From an uncultured Clostridia bacterium (GTDB lineage: Bacteria; Bacillota; Clostridia; TANB77; CAG-508), in the NCBI GenBank assembly GCA_949077355.1, contig CARUQW010000003.1:40710-53569 (forward strand): a DNA stretch of 12,860 nt, in the 5' to 3' direction. Below the pieces are notes generated by a model. That model made no database searches. It was not told where the DNA came from and saw nothing but the letters and a program-made list of their open reading frames with translations. This document shows, piece after piece, positions 1-7,731 of the stretch. Made by a program: the position numbers and the translations under genes. Position 1 is the stretch's first letter, and each line of letters opens with the position of its first letter.

Positions 1-736
1 TATCATAGCAAAAAAAGCATCTCTTAAATTGGTTGTATTGGTATCTTTCTTTATTTCTTCTGGTGTTCCAGCCTTTATTACAATTCCTTTATTTACCATA
101 ATTACTTTATCACAAATATTTTCTGCTTCTTCCATATAATGAGTAGAATATAAAATTGTTTTTCCTTTTTGTTTCTCCTGTTTCATAAAATCTAATATAA
201 TTTGACTTGAAATAATATCTAATCCCGTAGTAGCTTCATCTAGTATATAATATTGTGGATTATGCACCAAGCATCTTGCAATATTGACTCTTTGCGTTTG
301 TCCTGTTGATAAATTTGCAATTTTATTATACAAAAAACTCTCTAAATTTAAAATTTTTGATAATTCTTTGATTCTTTCTTCTGCCTTTTCTTCTGGTACT
401 TTATAAATATCACTACACATTTTTAATAATTCATAAGTTGATAAAGTATCATATAATTTTGTATTCCCAGAAAGATACGCAATTTTTTGTTTAATTGTAA
501 TCTCGTTTTCTTTATAGTTTAATTCATCGAAATTCACACTGCCTTCGGTTGGCTCTAAAATTCCTGCTATCATTCTTAAAAGTGTTGTTTTTCCCGCTCC
601 ATTTGGCCCGAAGAATTCCTACTATTTCACCATCTGTTGCTTCAAAACTGATGCCATTATTAGCATAAAATTCTTCCTTCTCTTTTTTATTTTTGTAGGT
701 AACAAATTTCTTTTTCAGATTTTCTACTCTTATCAT
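1..736 (-). CDS. ABC transporter ATP-binding protein, NatA-like; partial, with +1 frame shift at a CGG codon
   Basis: This is the ATPase subunit of an ABC exporter, energising a membrane partner that should lie beyond the left edge. The start ATG at 734-736 follows an AAGGAG site 5 bases upstream. With one base ignored at 610 the frame is open to position 1 (245 codons, C-terminus missing). Visible motifs are Walker A GPNGAGKT (about 43-50), signature LSTGQ (142-146), Walker B YYILDE (162-167), the D-loop and H-loop His of STHYMEEAE (about 199). The Q-loop region reads AYLSGNTKLYD, as in NatA/CcmA-like ATPases that lack a clear Gln. As written, the first frame meets CGG at the Walker A glycine and stops after 70 aa with all later motifs lost. 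The whole remainder is well conserved in the +1 frame, so this does not look like an old pseudogene. The substrate cannot be read from the sequence. Confidence 0.9.
608..610 (-). other. In-frame CGG at a +1 frame shift (ABC ATPase, Walker A)
   Basis: The minus strand reads ATT CTT CGG GCC AAA TGG. Ignoring the C at 610 gives ATT CTT GGG CCA AAT GGA GCG GGA AAA, that is ILGPNGAGK. The Walker A motif fixes the shift to this codon: ILG must be followed by PNGAGKT. The resulting glycine codon is GGG, from CGGG. Confidence 0.85.
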
Positions 737-751
737 TTTTTCTCCTTTCTT

Positions 752-786
752 GGAGGGATTATAGGGACGTTCCTTAAAATCCCTCT
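752..786 (-). promoter_or_regulatory. Inverted repeat in the leader of the ABC ATPase gene
   Basis: GAGGGATT (753-760) and AATCCCTC (778-785) form a perfect 8-bp inverted repeat about 17 bases apart, with partial complementarity inside. It lies just upstream of the ribosome binding site (742-747). A TATAAT-like hexamer (758-763) falls in one arm, but no good -35 accompanies it. The repeat could be an operator or an mRNA hairpin; the sequence does not decide which. Confidence 0.35.
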
Positions 787-839
787 TCTTTCCTATTTTC
801 TCCTCACTTTCTCATGATTTTTATTTTATCATAAATTTT

Positions 840-872
840 AAGAAAAGAATATCTTAAGCTATTCTTTTTCTT
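840..872 (-). terminator. Terminator downstream of the Nudix gene
   Basis: AAGAAAAGAATA and TATTCTTTTTCTT-like arms flank a short AT-rich loop, about 20 bases past the Nudix stop codon. On the minus strand a U-rich stretch follows the stem. The stem is AT-rich and therefore moderate in strength. Confidence 0.5.
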
Positions 873-893
873 GTATTTATTTTTACATAATAA

Positions 894-1394
894 TTACACT
901 TTCAAAATATTTTTCAATACATCTCTTACATATTCCCATCGATTCTCTAAAAACTGATTTTCTTTAACCAATTCCTCTATTTCTTCATAAGTTGCCCATT
1001 TCACTTCACTTACTTCATCTTCTTGCATAATAATATCTTTTAAATCAATTTCTTGTTTTATCAAATAGGTATCTAGCCATACTTCTCCAGTTCTATAATG
1101 ATTTATTAGTTGCACTTCTTCCATATTTAATTGAATTCCCATTTCTTCCATGGTTTCTCTTTCTATGGTTTGTAGACTTGTTTCTCCTTTTACTACAGAA
1201 CCACCTGTCATCGCCCACACATTAGGAGATTGCCTCTTCATTGGTGAACGTTTTTGTATTAAAATCTTATTTTCTGAATTTATAATCCATATATCTGCAC
1301 CTGTATGATAGTATCCAGTAGGTACCTTTTCTCCTTTTTGCATCGTTTTTCCTGTTTTATTTCCTTTTTCATCTAATATATCCCATATTTCCAT
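894..1394 (-). CDS. Nudix hydrolase
   Basis: This is a 166-aa soluble Nudix-fold pyrophosphohydrolase. The Nudix box runs from Gly64 to about Gly86, with the pattern G-x5-E-x7-R-E-x2-E-E-x-G visible (SVVKGE, then RETMEEMG) and the metal-binding glutamates intact. The N-terminus (WDILDEKGNKTGKT) resembles the Nudix group related to isopentenyl-diphosphate isomerase and YfcD. The substrate is unknown; nucleotide-sugar or nucleoside diphosphate derivatives are typical of the superfamily. Start ATG 1392-1394 follows a GGAGG site with 6-base spacing. It is a single-gene unit between two terminators. A TGCTAAAAT extended -10-like element sits just upstream, without a good -35. Confidence 0.9.
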   Translation of the reverse strand: MEIWDILDEKGNKTGKTMQKGEKVPTGYYHTGADIWIINSENKILIQKRSPMKRQSPNVWAMTGGSVVKGETSLQTIERETMEEMGIQLNMEEVQLINHYRTGEVWLDTYLIKQEIDLKDIIMQEDEVSEVKWATYEEIEELVKENQFLENRWEYVRDVLKNILKV

Positions 1395-1430
1395 ATTATT
1401 ACCTCCGTTTCCATTTTAGCATATAATAAC

Positions 1431-1459
1431 AAAAAAGAATAGCCTAAATCTATTCTTTT
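1431..1459 (-). terminator. Terminator of the VanY/sigma/anti-sigma operon
   Basis: The arms AAAAGAATAG (1433-1442) and CTATTCTTTT (1450-1459) are perfectly complementary around a 7-base loop. On the minus strand a run of six T follows, 10 bases past the anti-sigma stop codon. Confidence 0.8.
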
Positions 1460-1469
1460 CTACTATTAT

Positions 1470-2429
1470 TTATCCTTCTTCCCCGATATTATCATCCAGA
1501 TTTACATACTGTTTTTCATAATTTGATAAATCTGGTACTTCTACATCTTTGTCAGTAACCACATCAAATTTATATTGATATTCTTGCACTAAGTCTCTTT
1601 CTTCTTTAACAATATCGGTTCCTGCAATAAAGTTTCTAACCGAATTTCTGTTGATTGTTTTTAAGGTTAGACCAGTTTCTTTATCAATCCAAGTTTCCCA
1701 CATTTTGTCATTTTCAAATCGATTTGTTACTACATAATATTCTCTTCCAATTTGACGTGTATCTGTATGAATTGACATTCTAAATGCCGTTCCTAATTTT
1801 GCTATCACACCAGTGATTCCACCATTATATAAATAAGAAGCATTTTTTAAATTCCATTCTTGATTCATTATTTTTACAAATTCACCTGTTTCAATATTGA
1901 CTTTGTTTTCGTTTGGAAGAATTGTTATATTTTGTTCTGCATCTTTACTACCATATTTAATATAATTTGTTTCTTTTTCTTCGTCTGAATAAATTTCCCA
2001 GACAACTTTACATTTTCCATCTTTATAATATGTTTTTTCTACTGATACTTTATTGTCTGATAAGATTTGTCTCGTTTCTTTATAAAAATTGTTGCTTTGT
2101 AAAGATTTTTCTGCGTTGCTTGCTATTTTTTGTACTATGATAAATTGGCGTAAATACCATATCGCAAAGATTACCACCAAAATTCCTATCGCCATTAAAA
2201 TGGCTTTTATTCTACTTTTTCTTCTTATTTTTTTTAAGTAATCAATTTCTTTTTTTTGATTTTCTTCATTTTCTGTTAAATCTGCTTTTAGTTCTTTTAG
2301 CTTTTTTTGACAAAGTTCACATTCTAATAAATGTTTTTCTACTAGCTTTTTAGATTCTTCCTTTAAAACATCATCTACATATCCTATCAATAAGTCTTGC
2401 ACAATTTCACATTCTGTTTTCTTTTCCAT
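1470..2429 (-). CDS. Anti-sigma factor, zinc-finger (ZAS/zf-HC2) membrane protein
   Basis: This 319-aa protein has an N-terminal anti-sigma zinc domain with Cys7, His33, Cys37 and Cys40 (H-x3-C-x2-C), then a charged linker. One transmembrane helix follows at about 75-97, and then a roughly 220-aa extracellular domain that I do not recognise. It should hold the sigma factor encoded just upstream at the membrane and release it on an envelope signal. Its ATG (2427-2429) lies inside the end of the sigma gene, with a 23-bp overlap. An AAGGAGG site within the sigma coding sequence serves it, so the two are probably translationally coupled. It is the last gene of its operon. Confidence 0.88.
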   Translation of the reverse strand: MEKKTECEIVQDLLIGYVDDVLKEESKKLVEKHLLECELCQKKLKELKADLTENEENQKKEIDYLKKIRRKSRIKAILMAIGILVVIFAIWYLRQFIIVQKIASNAEKSLQSNNFYKETRQILSDNKVSVEKTYYKDGKCKVVWEIYSDEEKETNYIKYGSKDAEQNITILPNENKVNIETGEFVKIMNQEWNLKNASYLYNGGITGVIAKLGTAFRMSIHTDTRQIGREYYVVTNRFENDKMWETWIDKETGLTLKTINRNSVRNFIAGTDIVKEERDLVQEYQYKFDVVTDKDVEVPDLSNYEKQYVNLDDNIGEEG

Positions 2430-2913
2430 TTTTACTTACCTCCTTTATTTTTTGCTTAGCACGATAAAACGTAACTCTTGCCCAATTGGGTGTTTTTCCC
2501 AAAATTTCTCCTATTTCTATAAAATTCAAATTTCCTATCATTCTTAAATACATCACTTCTCTTGCTTGTCCATCTAGCTTTTGCATATGTTTATATAAGC
2601 TTAATTTTTCCTCGTTTTTACATACAATATCTTCTGTCGTTTGTCTTTCTTCAATTTCTTCTGTTAAATCCTCTATCGAGATATTTTTGTTTTTCTTAGA
2701 TTTTTTTAGCTCTTTATACCATAAATGTTTGGCTATTTGACACAACCATACAGATATTTTACAGTTTCCTTTGAATTGATATATTTTTTTTACTGCTATG
2801 GCAAAAGTCTCTTGTGTTAGCTCTTCTGCAACTTCCTCTTTACCTGTTAAGCAGAATAAATATTTATATACGGTATTACTATATTGCTTGTAAACTTCCT
2901 CTATATTCTGCAT
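2407..2913 (-). CDS. ECF-type RNA polymerase sigma factor
   Basis: This 168-aa sigma-70 family member has region 2 at about 8-70 (AEELTQETFAIAVKKIYQFKG) and region 4 at about 110-160. The region-4 helix-turn-helix is IGEILGKTPNWARVTFYRAK, typical of group-4 sigma factors. I chose ATG 2911-2913 because AAGGAGGT (2921-2928) lies 7 bases upstream. The frame is open to an ATG at 2944-2946, but that one has no binding site. It sits 46 bases after the VanY gene and overlaps its anti-sigma partner. Such pairs usually control envelope genes and their own operon; no clear ECF promoter could be assigned. Confidence 0.9.
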   Translation of the reverse strand: MQNIEEVYKQYSNTVYKYLFCLTGKEEVAEELTQETFAIAVKKIYQFKGNCKISVWLCQIAKHLWYKELKKSKKNKNISIEDLTEEIEERQTTEDIVCKNEEKLSLYKHMQKLDGQAREVMYLRMIGNLNFIEIGEILGKTPNWARVTFYRAKQKIKEVSKNGKENRM

Positions 2914-2959
2914 AACTTTTACCTCCTTCACTTTATAAGAGTCCATTTCTTTCGTTTTA

Positions 2960-3733
2960 TTACAATTTTTTTAAATATTGGATGTATTCTTCTAGGCAAA
3001 AATCCTTTTCTTTCATAAATTTAGCGTTTTCGACTCCCACATAACGATAATGCCAGGGCTCATAATTTATTTTTGTAATATGTTTTTTGGAAGTTGGATA
3101 TCTCAAAACAAATCCATAATCTGTACAATGTTCGATTAACCACTTTTGGACAGCAGTCGTTTCTTGTTCTTCATCTAATACCTGATAATCTACTGATACA
3201 ATATCTACTGAAATTCCAATTTCATGTTCACTCGTTTTAGGATTAGTCACCCAATAAGATGCTTTTTCTTCTGCTTCTTCGTCATTCCATCCTTGTATCT
3301 TATATTCATTTACTTTTTGATTAAACAATGTTGTTTGTGTTTCTAAACTTCGATAACTAGAACAAATAAGCGGTTTTAACCCCTCTTTTCTAGCATCTGT
3401 CATCATGTGGTTCAAAGCTTCTACCATTCTAGTATCTACTTTATGAACGTTTTCTACCGTTGTTAGTTCATATTGATAATCTTGTGGTATTTTGTTATCT
3501 TTATTTACTAAAATCAAATTCCATTCTTTTAGTTTACTGTTTATTTCTGGCTTATCTACTGTCACTGTAATCGTATTATTTTCGACAATATTAGTCGAAG
3601 ATACTTCTTGTTCATTTTCTTTTCTTTGATTTGGTGTAAATATCATAATAATTCCTATTATTCCAATAATAATTGCCCATGTTTTTATCAGTTTTTTAGG
3701 ATTAAATTTTCTTCTTTTTTTCACTTTTCTCAT
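2960..3733 (-). CDS. D-alanyl-D-alanine carboxypeptidase family protein (VanY/M15B)
   Basis: This 257-aa membrane-anchored zinc peptidase trims the terminal D-Ala of cell-wall stem peptides or precursors (family role). The N-terminus is basic, followed by a transmembrane anchor at about 17-32 and a short linker. Catalytic-domain motifs are SSYRS (125-129), SEHEIGISVD with zinc ligands His170 and Asp177, and EPWHYRYVG with catalytic Glu225 and zinc ligand His228; all are present. The start ATG follows AAAGGA. It is the first gene of the operon with the sigma and anti-sigma genes, which suggests envelope-stress control. No glycopeptide-resistance cluster is visible nearby, so a resistance role is not implied. 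Confidence 0.9.
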   Translation of the reverse strand: MRKVKKRRKFNPKKLIKTWAIIIGIIGIIMIFTPNQRKENEQEVSSTNIVENNTITVTVDKPEINSKLKEWNLILVNKDNKIPQDYQYELTTVENVHKVDTRMVEALNHMMTDARKEGLKPLICSSYRSLETQTTLFNQKVNEYKIQGWNDEEAEEKASYWVTNPKTSEHEIGISVDIVSVDYQVLDEEQETTAVQKWLIEHCTDYGFVLRYPTSKKHITKINYEPWHYRYVGVENAKFMKEKDFCLEEYIQYLKKL

Positions 3734-3834
3734 TTTTTCCTTTTCTTTCTCCTATAATTTTATCTTATACTTATTATTCTTTTTTTTCAACTAAATTGTT
3801 ACATTTTCCATAAACTTCTATTTCTTTATACGAC

Positions 3835-3868
3835 AAAAAGAACTCTGTTTTCACAAAGTTCTTCTTTT
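3835..3868 (-). terminator. Terminator of the DUF2207/DnaB-like unit
   Basis: The arms AAGAACTCTG (3838-3847) and CAAAGTTCTT (3854-3863) pair with one mismatch around a 6-base loop. A U-rich tail follows on the minus strand, about 30 bases past the DnaB-like stop. The plus strand also has a T-run, so it could act in both directions. Confidence 0.75.
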
Positions 3869-3896
3869 TTTACTTTATTATTCATTAACCATGATT

Positions 3897-5664
3897 TTAC
3901 TTTTGTTTTAGTCTTAAATATCCTAGTTCTTCCCATACGTTATAGGCTAAGTTTAGTCGGAAAAGTAATGTAGGTTTTGCACCTGCTCTGTTTTTGTCAA
4001 CTACACATGCATAGTATCTGACATCTGGGTCATCGTATTTCTTTAAGTCATAAAATTTTGTGTCTACTTCATTTAGAGAATATTCATAGTTATGCAAAGT
4101 GTCTCTATGAATTTGCTTGATTAATCCTAAGGTGTCTAACACTTCTTTTACGGTTCTGCTTACTGCTAGGTCATTGACTGTTAAGTTAACTGGCAAAGTG
4201 TCACTTTCTGCTAATTGTAAGGTTGAACAAATATAAATTCCAAAGTTTTGTGCGATATTAGAAAGAATGGTTGCTGTTTTCTTTAATTCTTCTCCAATTC
4301 CTATGTTTGCTGTATCTGTCTTTAAGGTATCATAGAAAACATATTCTATTTTTTCTTTGTAATAATAGTTCATAATTACTTTTTTTAGTTCGTCGTTTGT
4401 GTGGTCTGTAATATTAATAAAATACATCGAATTTTTAATTTGTTTATTCACCCAATTGGTAACAGTTATAACCTTTCGAAATTCTTCTGATACTTCTAAT
4501 AGTCTTTTTACAAAATCTTTTTGCTTTTCTTTTTCTTCTTTTACTACAAATCCTTCCTCATCTACTTTTACTTTTTTTGCATCATCTGGTCTAAATTTGA
4601 ATTCTAGCAATTCTCCTTCTGTCTTAGAAATTTCAATTCCGTGCATTTGTTGTATTGCCTTATTGTTCAATATGGTGGTAATCAAACATAATCTCATTTT
4701 TTCTTCTGACATTTCATTTGATATAATTAATACCTTTTTTTGATGAACTAATGCTGTGTGTGCTGCAATATCAATAGTAAATCTACTTTTACCAGCATTG
4801 GATGGCATAGCAAAAGCCATTGTTTCACCTTTTCTAATTCCTTTAAACACTTGTGTCAAAATTGGAAAAGGTAATGGTAGTCCATTTGTTAAATTATTGT
4901 CTCCTAATTCCAAAAAGCTTGTTAATCCCTCATTTAATACTGCTCTTTTAAACTTTTCTGTGTCATTCACTTGTATTACCGCATTTTCAATTTCTTCAAC
5001 TGACATTTTATCATATAGCTCATAATCTTTTATTTCCATTACTTTTTCTTGAATATTCTGAATTGGAATTGCTAAGTAATTTCTCCTTAATACAAATAAT
5101 TTTTTCAAGTCCATATAGACTTTTTCCATATCATAATCTTCATCACTTACTTCTCTTCTTAAGGTTCCTTTTAATTGATATGATTTTTCATCATCTCTTG
5201 CAAAATTGAATCCTCTTTTAGCTGCCTCGGTAGTATAAGCTCCTCCTTCTGTAAAAATGATACTTTTATAAATATTTAGTAATTCTGGGTCTTCAAAATA
5301 ACATTCTTCATATAAGAAGAAATATTTCTTTATCAATCTTGGATCTTTTAATAATAATCCAATATATTGCCTTTCTAATGTTATAGCACTTAACTCTTTT
5401 GGGAACATTCCCTCTATATTGGCTTCACTTTCCTGTTCAAATTCAGGCTCGTCTTCCTCTTCATAATCTTCTTCGTTCTCTTCCTCTTCATTCTCTATTT
5501 TTAATGGGGTCCTTCCTTTTTTTCTTCCTAACATTTCGATTTTTTGTAAGGCCTCTGCATAATTTTTTCCGTGCAATATCGTCTTTTATCTCTTCAATAA
5601 TTCCCGCATTTTCCAATGTTACTGGTATATTATCAATTAATTCATATAATTTATCTTGATCCAT
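3897..5664 (-). CDS. DnaB-like (SF4, RecA-fold) helicase-family ATPase, with +1 shift at a CGG codon near the N-terminus
   Basis: The C-terminal part is a DnaB-type motor. Numbering assumes a 588-aa product. Walker A is PSNAGKS (about 287-293). ISNEMS corresponds to the DnaB SLEMS motif. Walker B is YVFYD (441-445), STLQLAE matches DnaB SQLNR, and VVDKNRAGAKPT carries the arginine-finger-like Arg. An acidic linker (about 57-83) precedes a DnaB-N-like helical part (ERQYIGLLLKDPRLI). The long frame alone begins only at a TTG (5574-5576) without a binding site. An upstream frame starting ATG 5662-5664 (MDQDKLYELI) with AGGAG upstream leads into it if the C of CGG at 5569-5571 is ignored. It is probably co-transcribed with the DUF2207 gene 55 bases upstream. 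A replicative role is uncertain; it may be a helicase paralogue. Confidence 0.8.
5569..5571 (-). other. In-frame CGG at a +1 frame shift (DnaB-like gene)
   Basis: The frame from ATG 5664 reads GAT ATT GCA CGG AAA AAA TTA. Ignoring the C at 5571 gives GCA GGA AAA AAT TAT GCA, which enters the main frame as AGKNYAEAL. The +1 frame has a TAA a few codons upstream, so the shift must fall after that. A 6-A run follows directly, so a homopolymer length error is a local alternative here. Confidence 0.6.
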
Positions 5665-5719
5665 ATTTTCATTTTTCTCCTATCATTTGTTTTCTTGTGG
5701 CTATTATGGGGAAGATAGA

Positions 5720-7618
5720 TTATCTTCCACCTCCACCGCCGCCGTCCGCCGTCCGGCCACCACCTCCACCAGAAAATCCTCCGCCTCCTCCAGTGGCTGA
5801 AGAATAAGCAGTTGACATACTAGTGGTAATTGCATTTGAAAAACTATTTGAAAAATTTGTATTCATCATTAAATACATATAGGCATAATGATTGCCATTT
5901 AATTCTTCATTAATATTTGGATAAACTACTTTCAATTGTTTTAATACTTTATCTGCTATTCCAAATACCGTAGCATATACTAAAAATTTTTCCCAAATTA
6001 CAACTTCTGGTATTTCTCTTTTATCTAACATAGAAAAGTCCTCCATGTATCTTTTCAAACCTTTCCATTTTGCCTGTTCGTCTATTCCTTCTTGGGTTAA
6101 TATATTAATTTTACTAGCTAAAATACTAAAAACGATTAGTTGAGCAATTGCAATAACAGCAAATAGCAGGATTCCAAATGCGTGCATTCCTTCAAACATA
6201 AGCATTATAAAGATAAACACTATGGCAAAAAGAGTAAAAATTAGACCTACTATATAACCTGTTATTTTATCTTTCTCTTGTATTTCTTTTTTATCTGCTA
6301 TCTGTTTCTCATATAATATTTGTTCTGTATGTTTATCAATCTTCTCACCTAATTCAATTATTTCACTTGGTGACTTTTTAATATATTTTTCTAATTCCTT
6401 TGTGGTAATCTCGCCACACTTGTTTTTGCAAGCTCTTTGCAAAAATTGAAAAATTGCCTTCTCTTCTTTTAAAGAATCTAACTCTTTTGCTTCTTCTTGT
6501 AGAATTCTGATTGTTATTTCTTTTTCTTTTCCATCAAACTCTATTATGTTTTTTAAGCTAAAATCAAGTAGAGTTGCTGAAAAAATTTTTCCTAAATTAG
6601 TACTGCTGTTGATTCCTTTTATTTGTTTACTTAAGATTGCCAATGCTTGTGCTGGTGTAGCATTTTCTCTTGGTATTTCCCTATAATATTTGATTTCTTG
6701 TGTCGGTTCAATTTTTTTCATTGTTTTGATTTTTTGAATATTTTTGATGATTGATTTTATACTAAATAGAGATGCTATGATTGCTACTACATTAATTAAA
6801 ATAGGAATCACTTTTTTGGTTGTTTCTTTCATTTTTCTTCTGTTATTTGCCTGTGTAGCCCATTTCGTTTCTTCTTCTATTACCTCATTCAATCGTTCTG
6901 TATTCTGTTTTCTTCCTGATGTTGCTATCATTTCTGTTGGAAATAAAGTTCTTATCTCTACATATTTTCCTGCTCGAAATTGATTAACATTAAATTCAAT
7001 TTTATTGGTATCTACAGCTTGAATTTCTCCATTCAAGTCTTCTGTATGTCCCCAAACTTTAATATCGTCTATACGATTTGCATGCTTTGGTAAAAGAATC
7101 GTGCCTGTTATGTTTTTACTATCTATTTCAAAATCTTTTCCAACAAATTGCCAATATAATTCGGCATAGTCATTATATTTAGCAACAGCATCTTGTATTT
7201 GATAAGTTATCTTATAGGTTTTTGTTGCTGTTTCATCCTCTAATCCTACTCCCCAAGCAATTTCAAATTGGTTATCTTGATTCATTCCTCCAAAATAGTT
7301 TCCCTTTGGCAAATGATATCCCCATTGATTTTGCTTTTTTAAAATCTGACTACTACCATTCGTAACTTCTGTTACTTCTACATTGCTTATATTTGAATAT
7401 TTTGTTTTATCAATTTCAAAAGTTTTATAGAGTGTATTGGTATCATCTATTCTAATATTCCAATTTTCCGTTACATTCATACTTCCATCCTTATTTATTT
7501 CTGCTTGAAAGTCCAAATGATGCAAGAATAAATCACTGGATGATGCCTGTACAAAATTAGGTATTATCCCCACTATACTAGCTATTACTAATAGTAAACT
7601 AATTATCATTTTTTTCAT
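5720..7618 (-). CDS. DUF2207 domain membrane protein with glycine-rich C-terminus
   Basis: This is a predicted surface/membrane protein of unknown function. As written it has 632 aa. A signal peptide covers 1-25 (ending near VQA). An extracellular DUF2207 domain runs from about 28 to 235, followed by transmembrane helices at about 269-292, 455-474 and 476-501 with a cytoplasmic region between. The tail is glycine-rich. The start ATG follows GGGGAG. In the direct frame the tail contains an Arg-Thr-Ala-Asp interruption (about 622-625). If the C of each of three consecutive CGG codons is skipped, the tail becomes 14 consecutive Gly and then Arg, one residue shorter, with the same stop. Uninterrupted Gly tails are usual in this family. 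It is probably the first gene of a unit with the DnaB-like gene. Confidence 0.88.
   Translation of the reverse strand: MKKMIISLLLVIASIVGIIPNFVQASSSDLFLHHLDFQAEINKDGSMNVTENWNIRIDDTNTLYKTFEIDKTKYSNISNVEVTEVTNGSSQILKKQNQWGYHLPKGNYFGGMNQDNQFEIAWGVGLEDETATKTYKITYQIQDAVAKYNDYAELYWQFVGKDFEIDSKNITGTILLPKHANRIDDIKVWGHTEDLNGEIQAVDTNKIEFNVNQFRAGKYVEIRTLFPTEMIATSGRKQNTERLNEVIEEETKWATQANNRRKMKETTKKVIPILINVVAIIASLFSIKSIIKNIQKIKTMKKIEPTQEIKYYREIPRENATPAQALAILSKQIKGINSSTNLGKIFSATLLDFSLKNIIEFDGKEKEITIRILQEEAKELDSLKEEKAIFQFLQRACKNKCGEITTKELEKYIKKSPSEIIELGEKIDKHTEQILYEKQIADKKEIQEKDKITGYIVGLIFTLFAIVFIFIMLMFEGMHAFGILLFAVIAIAQLIVFSILASKINILTQEGIDEQAKWKGLKRYMEDFSMLDKREIPEVVIWEKFLVYATVFGIADKVLKQLKVVYPNINEELNGNHYAYMYLMMNTNFSNSFSNAITTSMSTAYSSATGGGGGFSGGGGGRTADGGGGGGR
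5742..5755 (-). other. Three CGG codons in the poly-glycine tail (triple +1 shift)
   Basis: The minus strand from 5758 can be parsed as GGC C GGA C GGC GGA C GGC GGC GGT, taking the first GGC as 5761-side codon context. The extra C bases lie at 5755, 5751 and 5744. Following the frame in order, each time the ribosome would meet CGG, and skipping its C leaves GGA, GGC and GGC. Three shifts restore the original frame, so the reading frame alone does not reveal them; the evidence is the all-glycine outcome. Confidence 0.65.
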
Positions 7619-7662
7619 TTGCTTTACTCCCCTTTTACTTCTTCTATCTTATACTATAAATC

Positions 7663-7704
7663 AAAAAATAGCAAGAGTCCTTAATTGGATTCTTGCTATT
7701 TGTA
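7663..7704 (-). terminator. Strong terminator downstream of the prepilin-like gene
   Basis: A 14-bp stem is formed by 7667-7680 (AATAGCAAGAGTCC) and 7687-7700 (GGATTCTTGCTATT), with one G-U pair and a 6-base loop. On the minus strand it continues into a run of T. It lies about 30 bases past the stop at 7732 and upstream of the DUF2207 gene. Confidence 0.88.
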
Positions 7705-7731
7705 TTTTTATTTAATTTTTTCCATAAAAAT

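Noticed and set aside
1..736. ABC ATPase as a plain pseudogene or sequencing error
   Set aside because: One extra base alone would fit, but the base is a C making CGG before a Gly codon, the same as at five other sites. I therefore list it as a coding gene with a possible recoding site, while error remains possible.
3734..3810. Promoter for the VanY/sigma operon
   Set aside because: TTGAAA and TATAAG are present upstream, but with only about 15 bases between them. A TGTAAC motif that could be an ECF -35 has no matching -10, so neither was annotated.
4399..5659. Plus-strand open frames opposite the DnaB-like gene
   Set aside because: They are shadows of the minus-strand gene, with Ser/Phe-rich composition typical of antisense to AT-rich genes.
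5616..5807. Proline-rich 63-aa plus-strand frame
   Set aside because: It is the antisense of the poly-glycine tail of the DUF2207 gene; Gly codons GGN read backwards give Pro. It has no convincing ribosome binding site.
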